Shown here piece by piece: positions 37,843-47,167 of a stretch of DNA of 64,000 bases (positions are counted from its first letter, which is position 1; the number at the start of each line of letters is the position of its first letter). This DNA comes from an uncultured Aquimarina sp. (GTDB lineage Bacteria; Bacteroidota; Bacteroidia; Flavobacteriales; Flavobacteriaceae). The stretch covers positions 62,001-126,000 of the forward strand of contig CANLYR010000006.1 in the NCBI GenBank assembly GCA_947495425.1, read 5' to 3'. The translations under genes were made by a program, and so were the position numbers. A model generated the notes under the pieces. The model searched no databases, was not told the origin of the DNA, and saw only the letters and a list, made by a program, of their open reading frames with translations.

Positions 37843-38958
37843 ATGAAATATCAATCTCGAAAAAAAGCGATTCTTTTATTAGCAGACGGCACAATCTTTC
37901 ACGGTAAAGCTGTCGGAAAAACGGGTAGTGCCTTTGGTGAAGTTTGTTTTAATACAGGTATGACAGGGTATCAAGAAATTTTCACAGATCCCTCGTATTA
38001 TGGACAACTCATGGTAACCACCAACGCTCATATTGGTAATTATGGTGCTAATGAAGAAGAAGTAGAATCAGATTCTATTAAAATTGCAGGTCTTATTGTA
38101 AAAAACTTTAGTTACGAGTACTCCAGGAATCTAGCGCATAGCTCTCTTCAAGAGTTTCTAGAAAAATATAACCTATTGGCAATATCAGATGTAGATACAC
38201 GTGCTTTAGTTAGTTATATTAGAGACAATGGTGCTATGAATGCTGTGATTTCTACAGAACTTGACGATATAGATAAGCTAAAACAGCAGTTAGCTAATGT
38301 TCCTGATATGAATGGGCTAGAATTAGCTTCTAAGGTGTCTACAACAAAACCATACTTTTTTGGTGATTCTAATGCTACTTACAAGATTTCGGCACTTGAT
38401 ATAGGAATAAAGAAAAACATACTGCGCAACCTCGCAAAAAGAGATGCATACATAAAAGTATTTCCATATAATACCACATTTGAAGAGATGAGTGAATGGG
38501 GTCCTGATGGATATTTCTTGTCTAATGGACCTGGTGATCCAGAACCTTTAACAGAGGCTATCGACACAGCAAAAGAAATCATTGATAAAAACTTACCGTT
38601 ATTTGGAATATGTCTGGGGCATCAAGTTATTGCATTGGCTAATGGAGTGAGTACCTACAAGATGCATCATGGGCATAGAGGAATAAATCACCCTGTTAAA
38701 AATATAATTACTGGCAAGGGCGAAATTACTTCGCAAAATCATGGGTTTGCTATTCATAGAGAAGAAACCGAAAAGCATGCCGATATTGAGATTACTCATG
38801 TACACCTCAACGATCATACTGTGGCTGGAATTAAGATGAAAAATAAAAACTGTTTCTCTGTGCAATATCATCCTGAAGCTAGCCCAGGACCAAATGATTC
38901 AACATATCTGTTTGATCAGTTTATAGAGAATATCAAAAACGCAAAAACTACAGCATAA
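37843..38958 (+). CDS. carA: carbamoyl-phosphate synthase small (glutaminase) subunit
   Basis: 371 residues. N-terminal CPSase small-chain domain (ILLLADGTIFHGKAVG) and class I glutamine amidotransferase domain with nucleophile Cys257 in LFGICLGHQV and the His343/Glu345 pair in YHPEASPG. Supplies ammonia to CarB for arginine and pyrimidine synthesis. carB is not adjacent. 217 bases after rplQ, behind that operon's terminator, so probably with its own promoter (a TAAATTTT at 37802-37809 is a weak candidate). Confidence 0.97.
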   Translation: MKYQSRKKAILLLADGTIFHGKAVGKTGSAFGEVCFNTGMTGYQEIFTDPSYYGQLMVTTNAHIGNYGANEEEVESDSIKIAGLIVKNFSYEYSRNLAHSSLQEFLEKYNLLAISDVDTRALVSYIRDNGAMNAVISTELDDIDKLKQQLANVPDMNGLELASKVSTTKPYFFGDSNATYKISALDIGIKKNILRNLAKRDAYIKVFPYNTTFEEMSEWGPDGYFLSNGPGDPEPLTEAIDTAKEIIDKNLPLFGICLGHQVIALANGVSTYKMHHGHRGINHPVKNIITGKGEITSQNHGFAIHREETEKHADIEITHVHLNDHTVAGIKMKNKNCFSVQYHPEASPGPNDSTYLFDQFIENIKNAKTTA

Positions 38959-39005
38959 AACCTCGTTTTTCTCATAGAATCTCAAGGTTTTTGTAAGATT
39001 CAAGC

Positions 39006-39019
39006 CTATAACGTTATAG
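39006..39019. promoter_or_regulatory. 14-base perfect palindrome between carA and eno
   Basis: CTATAACGTTATAG is its own reverse complement. It lies 124 bases before the eno ATG and 48 bases after carA, a size and symmetry that suit a dimeric repressor site. Confidence 0.4.
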
Positions 39020-39115
39020 TTAATAACTTACAAGTTGTATTGAGGTTTTCGTAGTAAATTAGGGTTTTTTCGACGATGTTAGAGGGAACTGGTTTTGTAT
39101 ATTGCAGAGAATTAA

Positions 39116-40432
<1,317 letters not shown>

Positions 40433-40452
40433 AAGCAATACATATAAGGTGA

Positions 40453-40488
40453 AAAGAGGGTGTCGTTTTAGACACCCTCTTTCTTTTT
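40453..40488 (+). terminator. terminator of eno
   Basis: AAAGAGGGTGTC (40453-40464), loop GTTTTA, GACACCCTCTTT (40471-40482), then CTTTTT. Twelve perfect pairs. Confidence 0.95.
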
Positions 40489-40607
40489 AAAAGATAATTT
40501 TGAAAAAGCCTCATAAGCTTAAAAATCATAAGATGATTAATAATATATTAACACTATATTTCGTAATTTAGCGACGCTTACAATAACAGTAAATTCTAAA
40601 TAATCAT

Positions 40608-41894
40608 ATGTCAAAAATAGCTACGTTAGAAATCGACGGTCAAAAATATGAGTTTCCAATTATAAAAGGAACAGAGAACGAATTAGGAATTGATATCAAA
40701 ACGCTTAGAGGAGTAACCGGAGGGGTTACAACCTTAGATCCAGGATATAAAAATACTGGAAGTTGTGAGAGTGCAATTACTTTTCTAGATGGGGAGAAAG
40801 CAATTTTAAGATACCGTGGGTATTCCATAGAAGAACTAGCTGAGAAAGCAGATTTTTTAGAAGTTTGTTACTTGTTGATTTTTGGAGAATTACCAAATGC
40901 AGAACAGCTAGATAAATTTGATAAAGACATTAAAGAGGAATCACAGGTAGATGAGGATATGAAGAAAATCTTGGATGGTTTTCCTAAAAGTGCACATCCT
41001 ATGGGAGTATTGTCTTCGTTAACAAGTGCGTTAATTGCTTTTAATCCTGGTTCTGTTGATGTAGATTCTGAAGAAGAAATGTATGGAGCAATCGTAAAAA
41101 TATTGGCAAAATTTCCAGTACTTGCGGCATGGACAATGAGAAAGAGAAAAAGCCTTCCTTTAGACTATGGAGATAATTCATTAGGGTATGTAGAGAATTT
41201 GCACAAAATGATGTTTGCAAAACCTAATCAAGCATATGAGGCAAATAAGATAGTAAATAATGCACTAGATAAATTATTGATTCTTCATGCAGATCATGAA
41301 CAAAACTGTTCTACGTCTACCGTAAGGATCGTAGGCTCTTCTCATGCAGGACTATTTGCTTCTCTATCAGCAGGAATATCTGCATTATGGGGGCCATTAC
41401 ATGGTGGAGCAAATCAAGCAGTTATTGAAATGCTAGAAGCTATCAAAGAAGATGGTGGGGATACAGATAAGTATATAGCCAAAGCAAAAGACAAAGATGA
41501 CCCGTTTCGATTAATGGGATTTGGTCATAGAGTATATAAGAATTTTGACCCAAGAGCCAAAATTATCAAAAAATCAGCAGAAGAAGTACTCGCAGATCTA
41601 GGGATAGAAGATCCAGTTCTCGACATAGCAAAAGGTTTGGCAGAAGTAGCATTGAAAGATGAATACTTTGTAAAACGAAAATTATACCCTAATGTAGATT
41701 TTTACTCAGGGATTATTTATAGAGCTTTAGGTATTCCTACAGAGATGTTTACAGTTATGTTTGCATTAGGAAGATTGCCAGGTTGGATTGCTCAATGGAG
41801 AGAAATGCGTCTTCGTAAAGAACCTATAGGGCGACCAAGACAGATTTATATTGGTGAAAACGAAAGAGCCTTCAAGTCGATCTCTGATCGCTAG
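40608..41894 (+). CDS. gltA: citrate synthase
   Basis: 428 residues of the large, Gram-negative hexameric type with an N-terminal beta domain. Active-site segments: HADHEQNCSTSTVR, LWGPLHGGANQAVIEML and MGFGHRVYKNFDPRA. First step of the TCA cycle, acetyl-CoA plus oxaloacetate. TATATTTC at 40555-40562, one base off the -7 consensus, may be its promoter. Own terminator downstream. Confidence 0.98.
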   Translation: MSKIATLEIDGQKYEFPIIKGTENELGIDIKTLRGVTGGVTTLDPGYKNTGSCESAITFLDGEKAILRYRGYSIEELAEKADFLEVCYLLIFGELPNAEQLDKFDKDIKEESQVDEDMKKILDGFPKSAHPMGVLSSLTSALIAFNPGSVDVDSEEEMYGAIVKILAKFPVLAAWTMRKRKSLPLDYGDNSLGYVENLHKMMFAKPNQAYEANKIVNNALDKLLILHADHEQNCSTSTVRIVGSSHAGLFASLSAGISALWGPLHGGANQAVIEMLEAIKEDGGDTDKYIAKAKDKDDPFRLMGFGHRVYKNFDPRAKIIKKSAEEVLADLGIEDPVLDIAKGLAEVALKDEYFVKRKLYPNVDFYSGIIYRALGIPTEMFTVMFALGRLPGWIAQWREMRLRKEPIGRPRQIYIGENERAFKSISDR

Positions 41895-41916
41895 AATAAT
41901 CGTAACTATATAACTT

Positions 41917-41945
41917 AGGCGTTGACATTTTCAACGCCTTTTTTA
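41917..41945 (+). terminator. terminator of gltA
   Basis: AGGCGTTGA (41917-41925), loop CATTT, TCAACGCCT (41931-41939), then TTTTT. Nine perfect pairs. Confidence 0.95.
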
Positions 41946-42035
41946 TTACGCCTATTTAATCTATGTACATGGTAATATAGAAACTTTGGCTTTTAAAATT
42001 TGAAAATAAACCGTGATTTTTTTTGAATAAAATAG

Positions 42036-42065
42036 TTTCAGTAAAATAGTGTCTTTATATATTTG
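42036..42065 (+). promoter_or_regulatory. promoter of the DDAH-like gene
   Basis: TTTC (42036-42039), 18 bases, TATATTTG (42058-42065). Full -7 match and one mismatch in the -33 element; 48 bases before the TTG start. Confidence 0.6.
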
Positions 42066-42113
42066 CGTAACTACTCATGTTAACGATATTGTTTACACTT
42101 AAAAGCTAAATTC

Positions 42114-43028
42114 TTGAAATTAAATATACAAAATGAAACATCCAGACTTAGAGCCGTAGTTTTAGGTACAGCAACAGATAATGGACCAATTCCAGAACTG
42201 GAAAATGCTTATGACCCTAAGTCTATAGAACACATAAAGGCTGGCACGTATCCTAAGGAAAAAGATATGGTAACCGAGATGAATGCTGTAGCCAAAGTTT
42301 TTGAGAAATATGATGTAAAAGTGTACAGACCAGAAATAATAAAAGGATATAACCAGATTTTTTCCAGAGATATAGCTTTGGTTATCGAAGATAAATTTAT
42401 AAAATCAAATATACTTCCCGATCGAGAAAAAGAAATAAAAGCGATACAACATGTAATTGATCAGATACATCCCGAAAAAGTGTACAAAGCACCATCAGAG
42501 GATATTCATTTTGAAGGAGGAGATATCATGATTCATAATGATCATATCTTTATTGGTACTTATAAAGGAGAAGAATATTCAGATTGTATTGTAGCACGTA
42601 CCAATATGAAAGGTGTAGCCTATATTAAATCACTTTTTCCTAACAAAACAGTAAAAGAGTTTGACCTTAATAAGTCTATGAAAGACCCCAAGGACAATGC
42701 TTTACATTTAGATTGTTGTTTTCAACCTGTAGGGAAAGATAAGGCAATTATTCATAAAGAAGGGTTTAGAAATCCATTGGATTATGAGTATCTGGTTGAT
42801 TTTTTTGGAAAAGAGAATTTATTTCACATTGATAAAAATGAGATGTATCATATGAATTCTAATATTTTTTCTATTGCAGAAGATATAGTGATTTCAGAAC
42901 AAAATTTTACTCGATTAAATATATGGCTTAGAAGTCTAAATATCACAGTAGAAGAAGTGCCATATGCTGAAATAGCCAAGCAAGAGGGATTATTACGCTG
43001 TTCTACAATGCCTTTAATAAGAGATTAA
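42114..43028 (+). CDS. dimethylarginine dimethylaminohydrolase / amidinotransferase family protein
   Basis: 304 residues starting at TTG; an in-frame stop lies 33 bases upstream and no ATG intervenes, and the opening KLNIQNETSRLRAVVLG suits the family. Beta/alpha propeller of the guanidino-group-modifying superfamily: acidic substrate loop EGGDIMIH (about 140-147), His in ALHLDCCFQPV (about 199), nucleophile Cys296 in GLLRCSTMPL. Likely hydrolyses or transfers the guanidino group of arginine or a methylated arginine. Followed at 87 bases by a second member of the superfamily (CtlX-like). The exact substrate cannot be told from sequence. Confidence 0.85.
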   Translation: MKLNIQNETSRLRAVVLGTATDNGPIPELENAYDPKSIEHIKAGTYPKEKDMVTEMNAVAKVFEKYDVKVYRPEIIKGYNQIFSRDIALVIEDKFIKSNILPDREKEIKAIQHVIDQIHPEKVYKAPSEDIHFEGGDIMIHNDHIFIGTYKGEEYSDCIVARTNMKGVAYIKSLFPNKTVKEFDLNKSMKDPKDNALHLDCCFQPVGKDKAIIHKEGFRNPLDYEYLVDFFGKENLFHIDKNEMYHMNSNIFSIAEDIVISEQNFTRLNIWLRSLNITVEEVPYAEIAKQEGLLRCSTMPLIRD

Positions 43029-43115
43029 TATTTATATGTTTTATTAGTAATTCGAATAGTTTGCGTAGACGTAGAACTTCTAATTGCTAGTTCGTACTAG
43101 GAAATTTTGTAAAAG

Positions 43116-44042
43116 ATGAAACAAGCAACAAATACAATAGTGATGATTCGTCCTGTAAAATTCAGGATGAATGAACAAACTGCAGTAAATAATTATTACC
43201 AAGAAAATAAAAGTATAGTCGATGCGAATACTAAAGCTCAACAAGAATTTGATGCATTTGTGGGTATATTGAAAGGTGTAGGAGTTAATGTCCTTGTTAT
43301 TGATGACGATCCCAAAAATGATACTCCAGACTCTATTTTTCCTAATAATTGGATTTCTTTTCATGAAAATGGTGATGTGGGGCTATATCCTATGTTTGCA
43401 GTGAATAGACGCAGAGAGCGAAGACCAGAAATTCTTGATTACATTGAGTCATTAGGATTTGAGATAAAAAATATCATAGACTATACAGCAGCTGAAGCCG
43501 ATGAAGTTTTTCTAGAAGGTACGGGTAGTCTGGTTTTAGATCGTTCGAATAAAAAAGCATATTGTGCACTTTCTCCTCGTGCTAATGAAGAGTTGCTTAT
43601 AGAATTTTGTGAAGATTTTGAGTATACACCAGTAATCTTTACTGCATATCAAACATTTAATGGAGATAGGCTTCCTATATACCATACTAACGTTATGATG
43701 GGAGTAGGAGAAACATTTGTTATTGTTTGTCTGGATTGTATTGATGATAAAAAGGAACGAAAAAATTTGGTTAGCCACCTGAAGAATGATGGCAAAGAAG
43801 TGATAACAATCACAGAACAGCAAGTCGATAGTTTTGCAGGTAATGTGCTTCAAGTTGTAGGATCGCAAGAGAAGCGCTATCTTGTAATGTCATCATCAGC
43901 ATATAACAGTTTAACAAAAGATCAAATAGCAAAAATAGAAAGACATTGTGAACTCCTCCATAGTGATCTTACTACAATAGAAACATTGGGTGGCGGAAGT
44001 GCACGTTGTATGATGGCAGAAGTTTTTCTTCCTGAAAAATAA
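43116..44042 (+). CDS. ctlX: CtlX-like citrulline/arginine hydrolase
   Basis: 308 residues. Same superfamily as the preceding gene but a different branch: FPNNWISFHENGDVGLYPMF, EGTGSLVLDR and nucleophile Cys298 in GGGSARCMMAEVFLP. The architecture matches the citrulline utilisation hydrolase CtlX described in Francisella; whether citrulline is the substrate here is inferred. A small hairpin CTAGT-TCGT-ACTAG lies at 43087-43100 before the gene. Rrf2 regulator follows after 81 bases. Confidence 0.82.
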   Translation: MKQATNTIVMIRPVKFRMNEQTAVNNYYQENKSIVDANTKAQQEFDAFVGILKGVGVNVLVIDDDPKNDTPDSIFPNNWISFHENGDVGLYPMFAVNRRRERRPEILDYIESLGFEIKNIIDYTAAEADEVFLEGTGSLVLDRSNKKAYCALSPRANEELLIEFCEDFEYTPVIFTAYQTFNGDRLPIYHTNVMMGVGETFVIVCLDCIDDKKERKNLVSHLKNDGKEVITITEQQVDSFAGNVLQVVGSQEKRYLVMSSSAYNSLTKDQIAKIERHCELLHSDLTTIETLGGGSARCMMAEVFLPEK

Positions 44043-44123
44043 TCATTGTAATTTGCGAAATGATCAATTAAGGAGTAAAGCTACTAAACATAATAAATAT
44101 CAATAGCTGAAAATAATTTAAAT

Positions 44124-44534
44124 ATGCTATCAAAGAAAACGAAATATGGAATTAAAGCACTTACCTATATTGCTAAAAAGAAGTGTGATCATCCTGTTCA
44201 AATCTCTGAGATTGCACAAAACGAGAACATTTCTCAAAAATTTTTAGAAAGTATATTACTGACTTTAAGAAAGAATGGTTTTCTTGGGTCTAAAAAAGGA
44301 AAAGGAGGAGGGTATTATCTTATAAAAGAGCCCAAAGATATTTTTATGGCATCGGTCATTAGGATTTTAGAAGGCCCAATAGCGATGTTGCCCTGCGTAA
44401 GTCTTAATTTTTATGAAAAATGTGATGATTGCCCTGATGAAGACAGCTGTGCTGTGCATAGTTTGATGATTGAAGTAAGAGATAATACGCTCAAAGTTTT
44501 AGAGAATAAAACGTTAGCCGATTTTACCGATTAA
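44124..44534 (+). CDS. Rrf2 family transcriptional regulator with Cys cluster
   Basis: 136 residues. N-terminal winged helix (KTKYGIKALTYIA, recognition helix near QISEIAQNENISQKFLESIL) and the Rrf2 wing KGKGGGYYLIKEP. Cys91, Cys100, Cys103 and Cys109 form a CX8CX2CX5C cluster in the place of the Fe-S ligands of IscR/NsrR, so a redox or iron-sulfur sensor is likely. Target unknown; the two upstream guanidino hydrolases are the neighbours. Its stop is two bases from the stop of the convergent CpcT-like gene. Confidence 0.88.
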   Translation: MLSKKTKYGIKALTYIAKKKCDHPVQISEIAQNENISQKFLESILLTLRKNGFLGSKKGKGGGYYLIKEPKDIFMASVIRILEGPIAMLPCVSLNFYEKCDDCPDEDSCAVHSLMIEVRDNTLKVLENKTLADFTD

Positions 44535-44536
44535 CA

Positions 44537-45160
44537 CTATTGATTTAATATTCTTCGATATTTGTAAGGGCCTGTTATTTTTCCCCAAACTTGTTTTCCT
44601 TTATTATCATAGCCCCTATTCCAAATAGATATTTTATCCTTACTTATGACAAAATTTGTAGTAATGTATTCAACACGTGGTGTAGAACTGAAACATAAAT
44701 TTTTATTGGTTTTTCCAGAATATATAGTAGAGGTATTTTTTTCGTAATATACCTCACATCCATATCTAATTTCCAAACTATCCATAGTTAGTTTATTAAA
44801 AATTCTTTTGTTTTTCCAGCCTTTTCTATAATCTTTAGCATTGCGTATTTGATAATTTGTACTTTTAAAAGTGAAAGAATCTACTCTCTCATATTTTATG
44901 ATACGTTGTCCATAAATCTGATCTATTTTTTTCCCATCATGTACTTCTGAATACAACCAATAATCAGGTTTATGCTCCCAAATCCTACTATTATTTAAAT
45001 GTAGTAATGCAAAGCCTGGATCATTCTTAGTTTGTTCTTCATTAGAAAATTCCCCTGATAAGAATACAACTAATTCATGCAATTCATTATCCTTTATAGT
45101 TTTAGAAGTACAGCCAAAAAGGATAAGTAGGAGAAAAACAATACATAAAAATTTCTTCAT
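44537..45160 (-). CDS. CpcT/CpeT-like (DUF1001) lipoprotein
   Basis: 207 residues with lipobox LLILFGC; no acidic export signal follows the Cys (TSKTIK), so it may stay on the periplasmic side. The body has the CpcT/CpeT pattern: VVFLSGEFSNEEQ, LLHLNNSRIWEH, GCEVYYEK and the end NRGYDNKGKQVWGKITGPYKY. In cyanobacteria this family attaches bilins to phycobiliproteins. No phycobilin genes are expected here, so the ligand or function must differ. Calyx-like beta-barrel lipid-binding fold is a plausible alternative role. Confidence 0.8.
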   Translation of the reverse strand: MKKFLCIVFLLLILFGCTSKTIKDNELHELVVFLSGEFSNEEQTKNDPGFALLHLNNSRIWEHKPDYWLYSEVHDGKKIDQIYGQRIIKYERVDSFTFKSTNYQIRNAKDYRKGWKNKRIFNKLTMDSLEIRYGCEVYYEKNTSTIYSGKTNKNLCFSSTPRVEYITTNFVISKDKISIWNRGYDNKGKQVWGKITGPYKYRRILNQ

Positions 45161-45442
45161 TCACTCATAGTATTAAAGTACGTTATAGCAAAAAAACATC
45201 CTATTAGTTGATTTTTTCATAATAAGCTAAACTTGGTTAGTAGGATCAATCTTGTTTCAGGTTCTTGTGATCAGGTTTTTGATTAAAATCCTTTGTTTTG
45301 ATACATTCTTACTCACAAAAAAATACTCAAATTGTTAGAGTTTCTTAAATTGGGCTTATGTTAAAGATATGAAAAAAAAATTAAAAGGATTATTATGAAT
45401 ACGCGTTTTATCCGTATAATATAGCATTTAATCTGTTTTATG

Positions 45443-46870
45443 TTAATTTTGCGCTGCGATTTTACGAATCATACCACCAAAAATGAAGTAGTGAAATGGG
45501 ATCATCAAGTACCAATATACTCTGCCCCAAATGCCTCTAGGTCTGAAGGTGGCAGTTTGATGTAGTACATTATTTTCATCGATATCAAACTCTAACCATG
45601 CTTCTCCAGGAACACGCATTTCTGCGAATAATAACAATCGCATATTTTTTTTGTCAGCTACCAATACCCTCCAGAAGTCTAAGGCGTCACCAGAAAATAT
45701 TTTATCGGGATGTGTTCTTCCTCGTCGAAGGCCAACACCTCCTATGAGTTTATCAATATATCCTCTTATTTTCCACATCCAGTTGCCATAATACCATCCT
45801 GATTCACCTCCTATTGCCCAAATACGATCGAGCGCTTTCTTTGAATTTTGTAATTGAATTTTTTTCTGATCTTTGAAACATCCATGTTTTGGTATCGTTA
45901 CGTATTTTTGGATGTTTTTTCCAAAACGCCCACTAATCATAGAATCTTTCCAACTAGATACTACTTGGTTCTGCTCGATCTTTATAAATGCTAATTCCAA
46001 AGCCTTAGCATAAGTCATTGTTGAAATATTTAAGAGTTTTTGTAACCGATTATCATTTGCAATGACTGGAATAGTCATGCTATCGACTAGATTAAGAGCA
46101 AGTTTATACGACGTAGAAGTAACAAAGTACAACCAGTACGATGACAACTTGGGGGTCATGATTGGGAGTGTGGCTATATATAACTTTATTCCTCGTGCTT
46201 TAGCATATTGTTTTAGCATTTGCCTATATGTCATAACATCCGGACCACTTATATCGTATGATTCGTTATAACAAACTTCATTTTCTAATACACCAGTCAT
46301 AAAATTAAGAACATCTCTAATTGCAATGGGTTGCGTCTTGGTATTTACCCATTTTGGGGTGATCATTATGGGTAGTTTTTCACATAAATCTCGTATAATT
46401 TCAAAAGAAGAGCTGCCAGAGCCTACAATTATTCCAGACCTAAGTACGGTGAGATTATAGTCGCCTTTGTATAAGGTTTCTTCTACATTTTTTCTAGACC
46501 ATAAATGTTTAGATAAGTTTTTTTCGTTTACAATACCACTTAAATAGATGACTTGTTTGACATTGGTGTTTTTTAGATAAATATTGAAATTCTGCGCAGA
46601 AATTTCTTCTTTTTTGTCAAAATCACTAGTAGAAGAACTCATAGAATGAATAAGATAATACGCAATGTCAATATCTTGTGGCAGTTTAGAAGTATCCGGA
46701 GGATTTAAAAAATCTATTTCTACAATAGAAACTTTGTCTCTAGTTTCTTGATCTATAGAGAGTCTGTTTTTATCTCTTACACAACAGATTACTTCATGAC
46801 CAGAATCTAATAACAAGGGTAACAGTCTCATACCAATATATCCATTGGTTCCTGTGAGGAGAATTCGCAT
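45443..46870 (-). CDS. NAD(P)-binding (SDR-like) protein with C-terminal DUF2867
   Basis: 475 residues. N-terminal Rossmann fold with TGTNGYIGMRLLP (6-18), an atypical SDR of the NmrA/complex-I-assembly type, up to about 300. Then a DUF2867 domain (GESGWYYGNWMW, FRPRGIWGRVYWYLMIPFHYF) that may contact membranes or lipids. Fused arrangement is common in Bacteroidota; substrate not known. Divergent from argS with a 297-base gap. Confidence 0.82.
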   Translation of the reverse strand: MRILLTGTNGYIGMRLLPLLLDSGHEVICCVRDKNRLSIDQETRDKVSIVEIDFLNPPDTSKLPQDIDIAYYLIHSMSSSTSDFDKKEEISAQNFNIYLKNTNVKQVIYLSGIVNEKNLSKHLWSRKNVEETLYKGDYNLTVLRSGIIVGSGSSSFEIIRDLCEKLPIMITPKWVNTKTQPIAIRDVLNFMTGVLENEVCYNESYDISGPDVMTYRQMLKQYAKARGIKLYIATLPIMTPKLSSYWLYFVTSTSYKLALNLVDSMTIPVIANDNRLQKLLNISTMTYAKALELAFIKIEQNQVVSSWKDSMISGRFGKNIQKYVTIPKHGCFKDQKKIQLQNSKKALDRIWAIGGESGWYYGNWMWKIRGYIDKLIGGVGLRRGRTHPDKIFSGDALDFWRVLVADKKNMRLLLFAEMRVPGEAWLEFDIDENNVLHQTATFRPRGIWGRVYWYLMIPFHYFIFGGMIRKIAAQN

Positions 46871-46899
46871 TTTTCTGTATAAGTTACGAAGAAATTATC

Positions 46900-46929
46900 T
46901 TTGATGAATAGTATAGGTTTTTAAATTTG
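46900..46929 (+). promoter_or_regulatory. distal promoter of argS leader
   Basis: TTTG (46900-46903), 18 bases, TAAATTTG (46922-46929), then CAT: a complete Bacteroidota promoter on the plus strand, predicting a leader of about 230 nt ahead of argS. Confidence 0.7.
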
Positions 46930-46930
46930 C

Positions 46931-46953
46931 ATATAAATACTTAACATTTATAT
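46931..46953 (+). promoter_or_regulatory. hairpin at the 5' end of the argS leader
   Basis: ATATAAAT (46931-46938), loop ACTTAAC, ATTTATAT (46946-46953), perfect eight pairs but all A-T. Confidence 0.35.
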
Positions 46954-47039
46954 TAAGAGCTCTGGAGTAGCGTCTATTTTTTTGTATGAAGACAAAGAAA
47001 TGATGCTCAAACTGATTAGTACCACGCTGTAATTTCTAT

Positions 47040-47047
47040 TATCTTTG
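47040..47047 (+). promoter_or_regulatory. proximal -7 box of argS
   Basis: TATCTTTG followed by CAG. No good -33 element at 18-19 bases upstream. Would give a leader of about 115 nt. Confidence 0.5.
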
Positions 47048-47073
47048 CAGCTTAATTTAAGTGAAACTATTAC

Positions 47074-47098
47074 TAAACTTTAACCTAGGTGAAGTTTA
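47074..47098 (+). promoter_or_regulatory. argS leader stem A
   Basis: TAAACTT (47074-47080), loop TAACCTAGGTG, AAGTTTA (47092-47098): seven perfect pairs. Confidence 0.45.
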
Positions 47099-47118
47099 AA
47101 GAAGTATAGATTGAACTT

Positions 47119-47146
47119 ATCCCGCTAAATAGCGGGATCTTATTTT
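47119..47146 (+). terminator. argS leader stem B (possible attenuator)
   Basis: ATCCCGCT (47119-47126), loop AAAT, AGCGGGAT (47131-47138), then CTTATTTT. A GC-rich perfect stem followed by a T-rich stretch, 22 bases before the argS ATG; the terminator form is weak because the T-run is broken by CTTA. Confidence 0.55.
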
Positions 47147-47167
47147 AATGACATTTTATATATAGAA

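Noticed and set aside
45444..45451. TAATTTTG promoter-like box on the plus strand
   Set aside because: Lies at the 3' end of the DUF2867 gene with no plus-strand gene behind it and no TTTG at the right distance; likely chance.
47010..47035. TAGTACCACGC in the argS leader, reminiscent of the T-box core
   Set aside because: Only a partial match, no specifier loop recognised, and T-boxes are not known in Bacteroidota.
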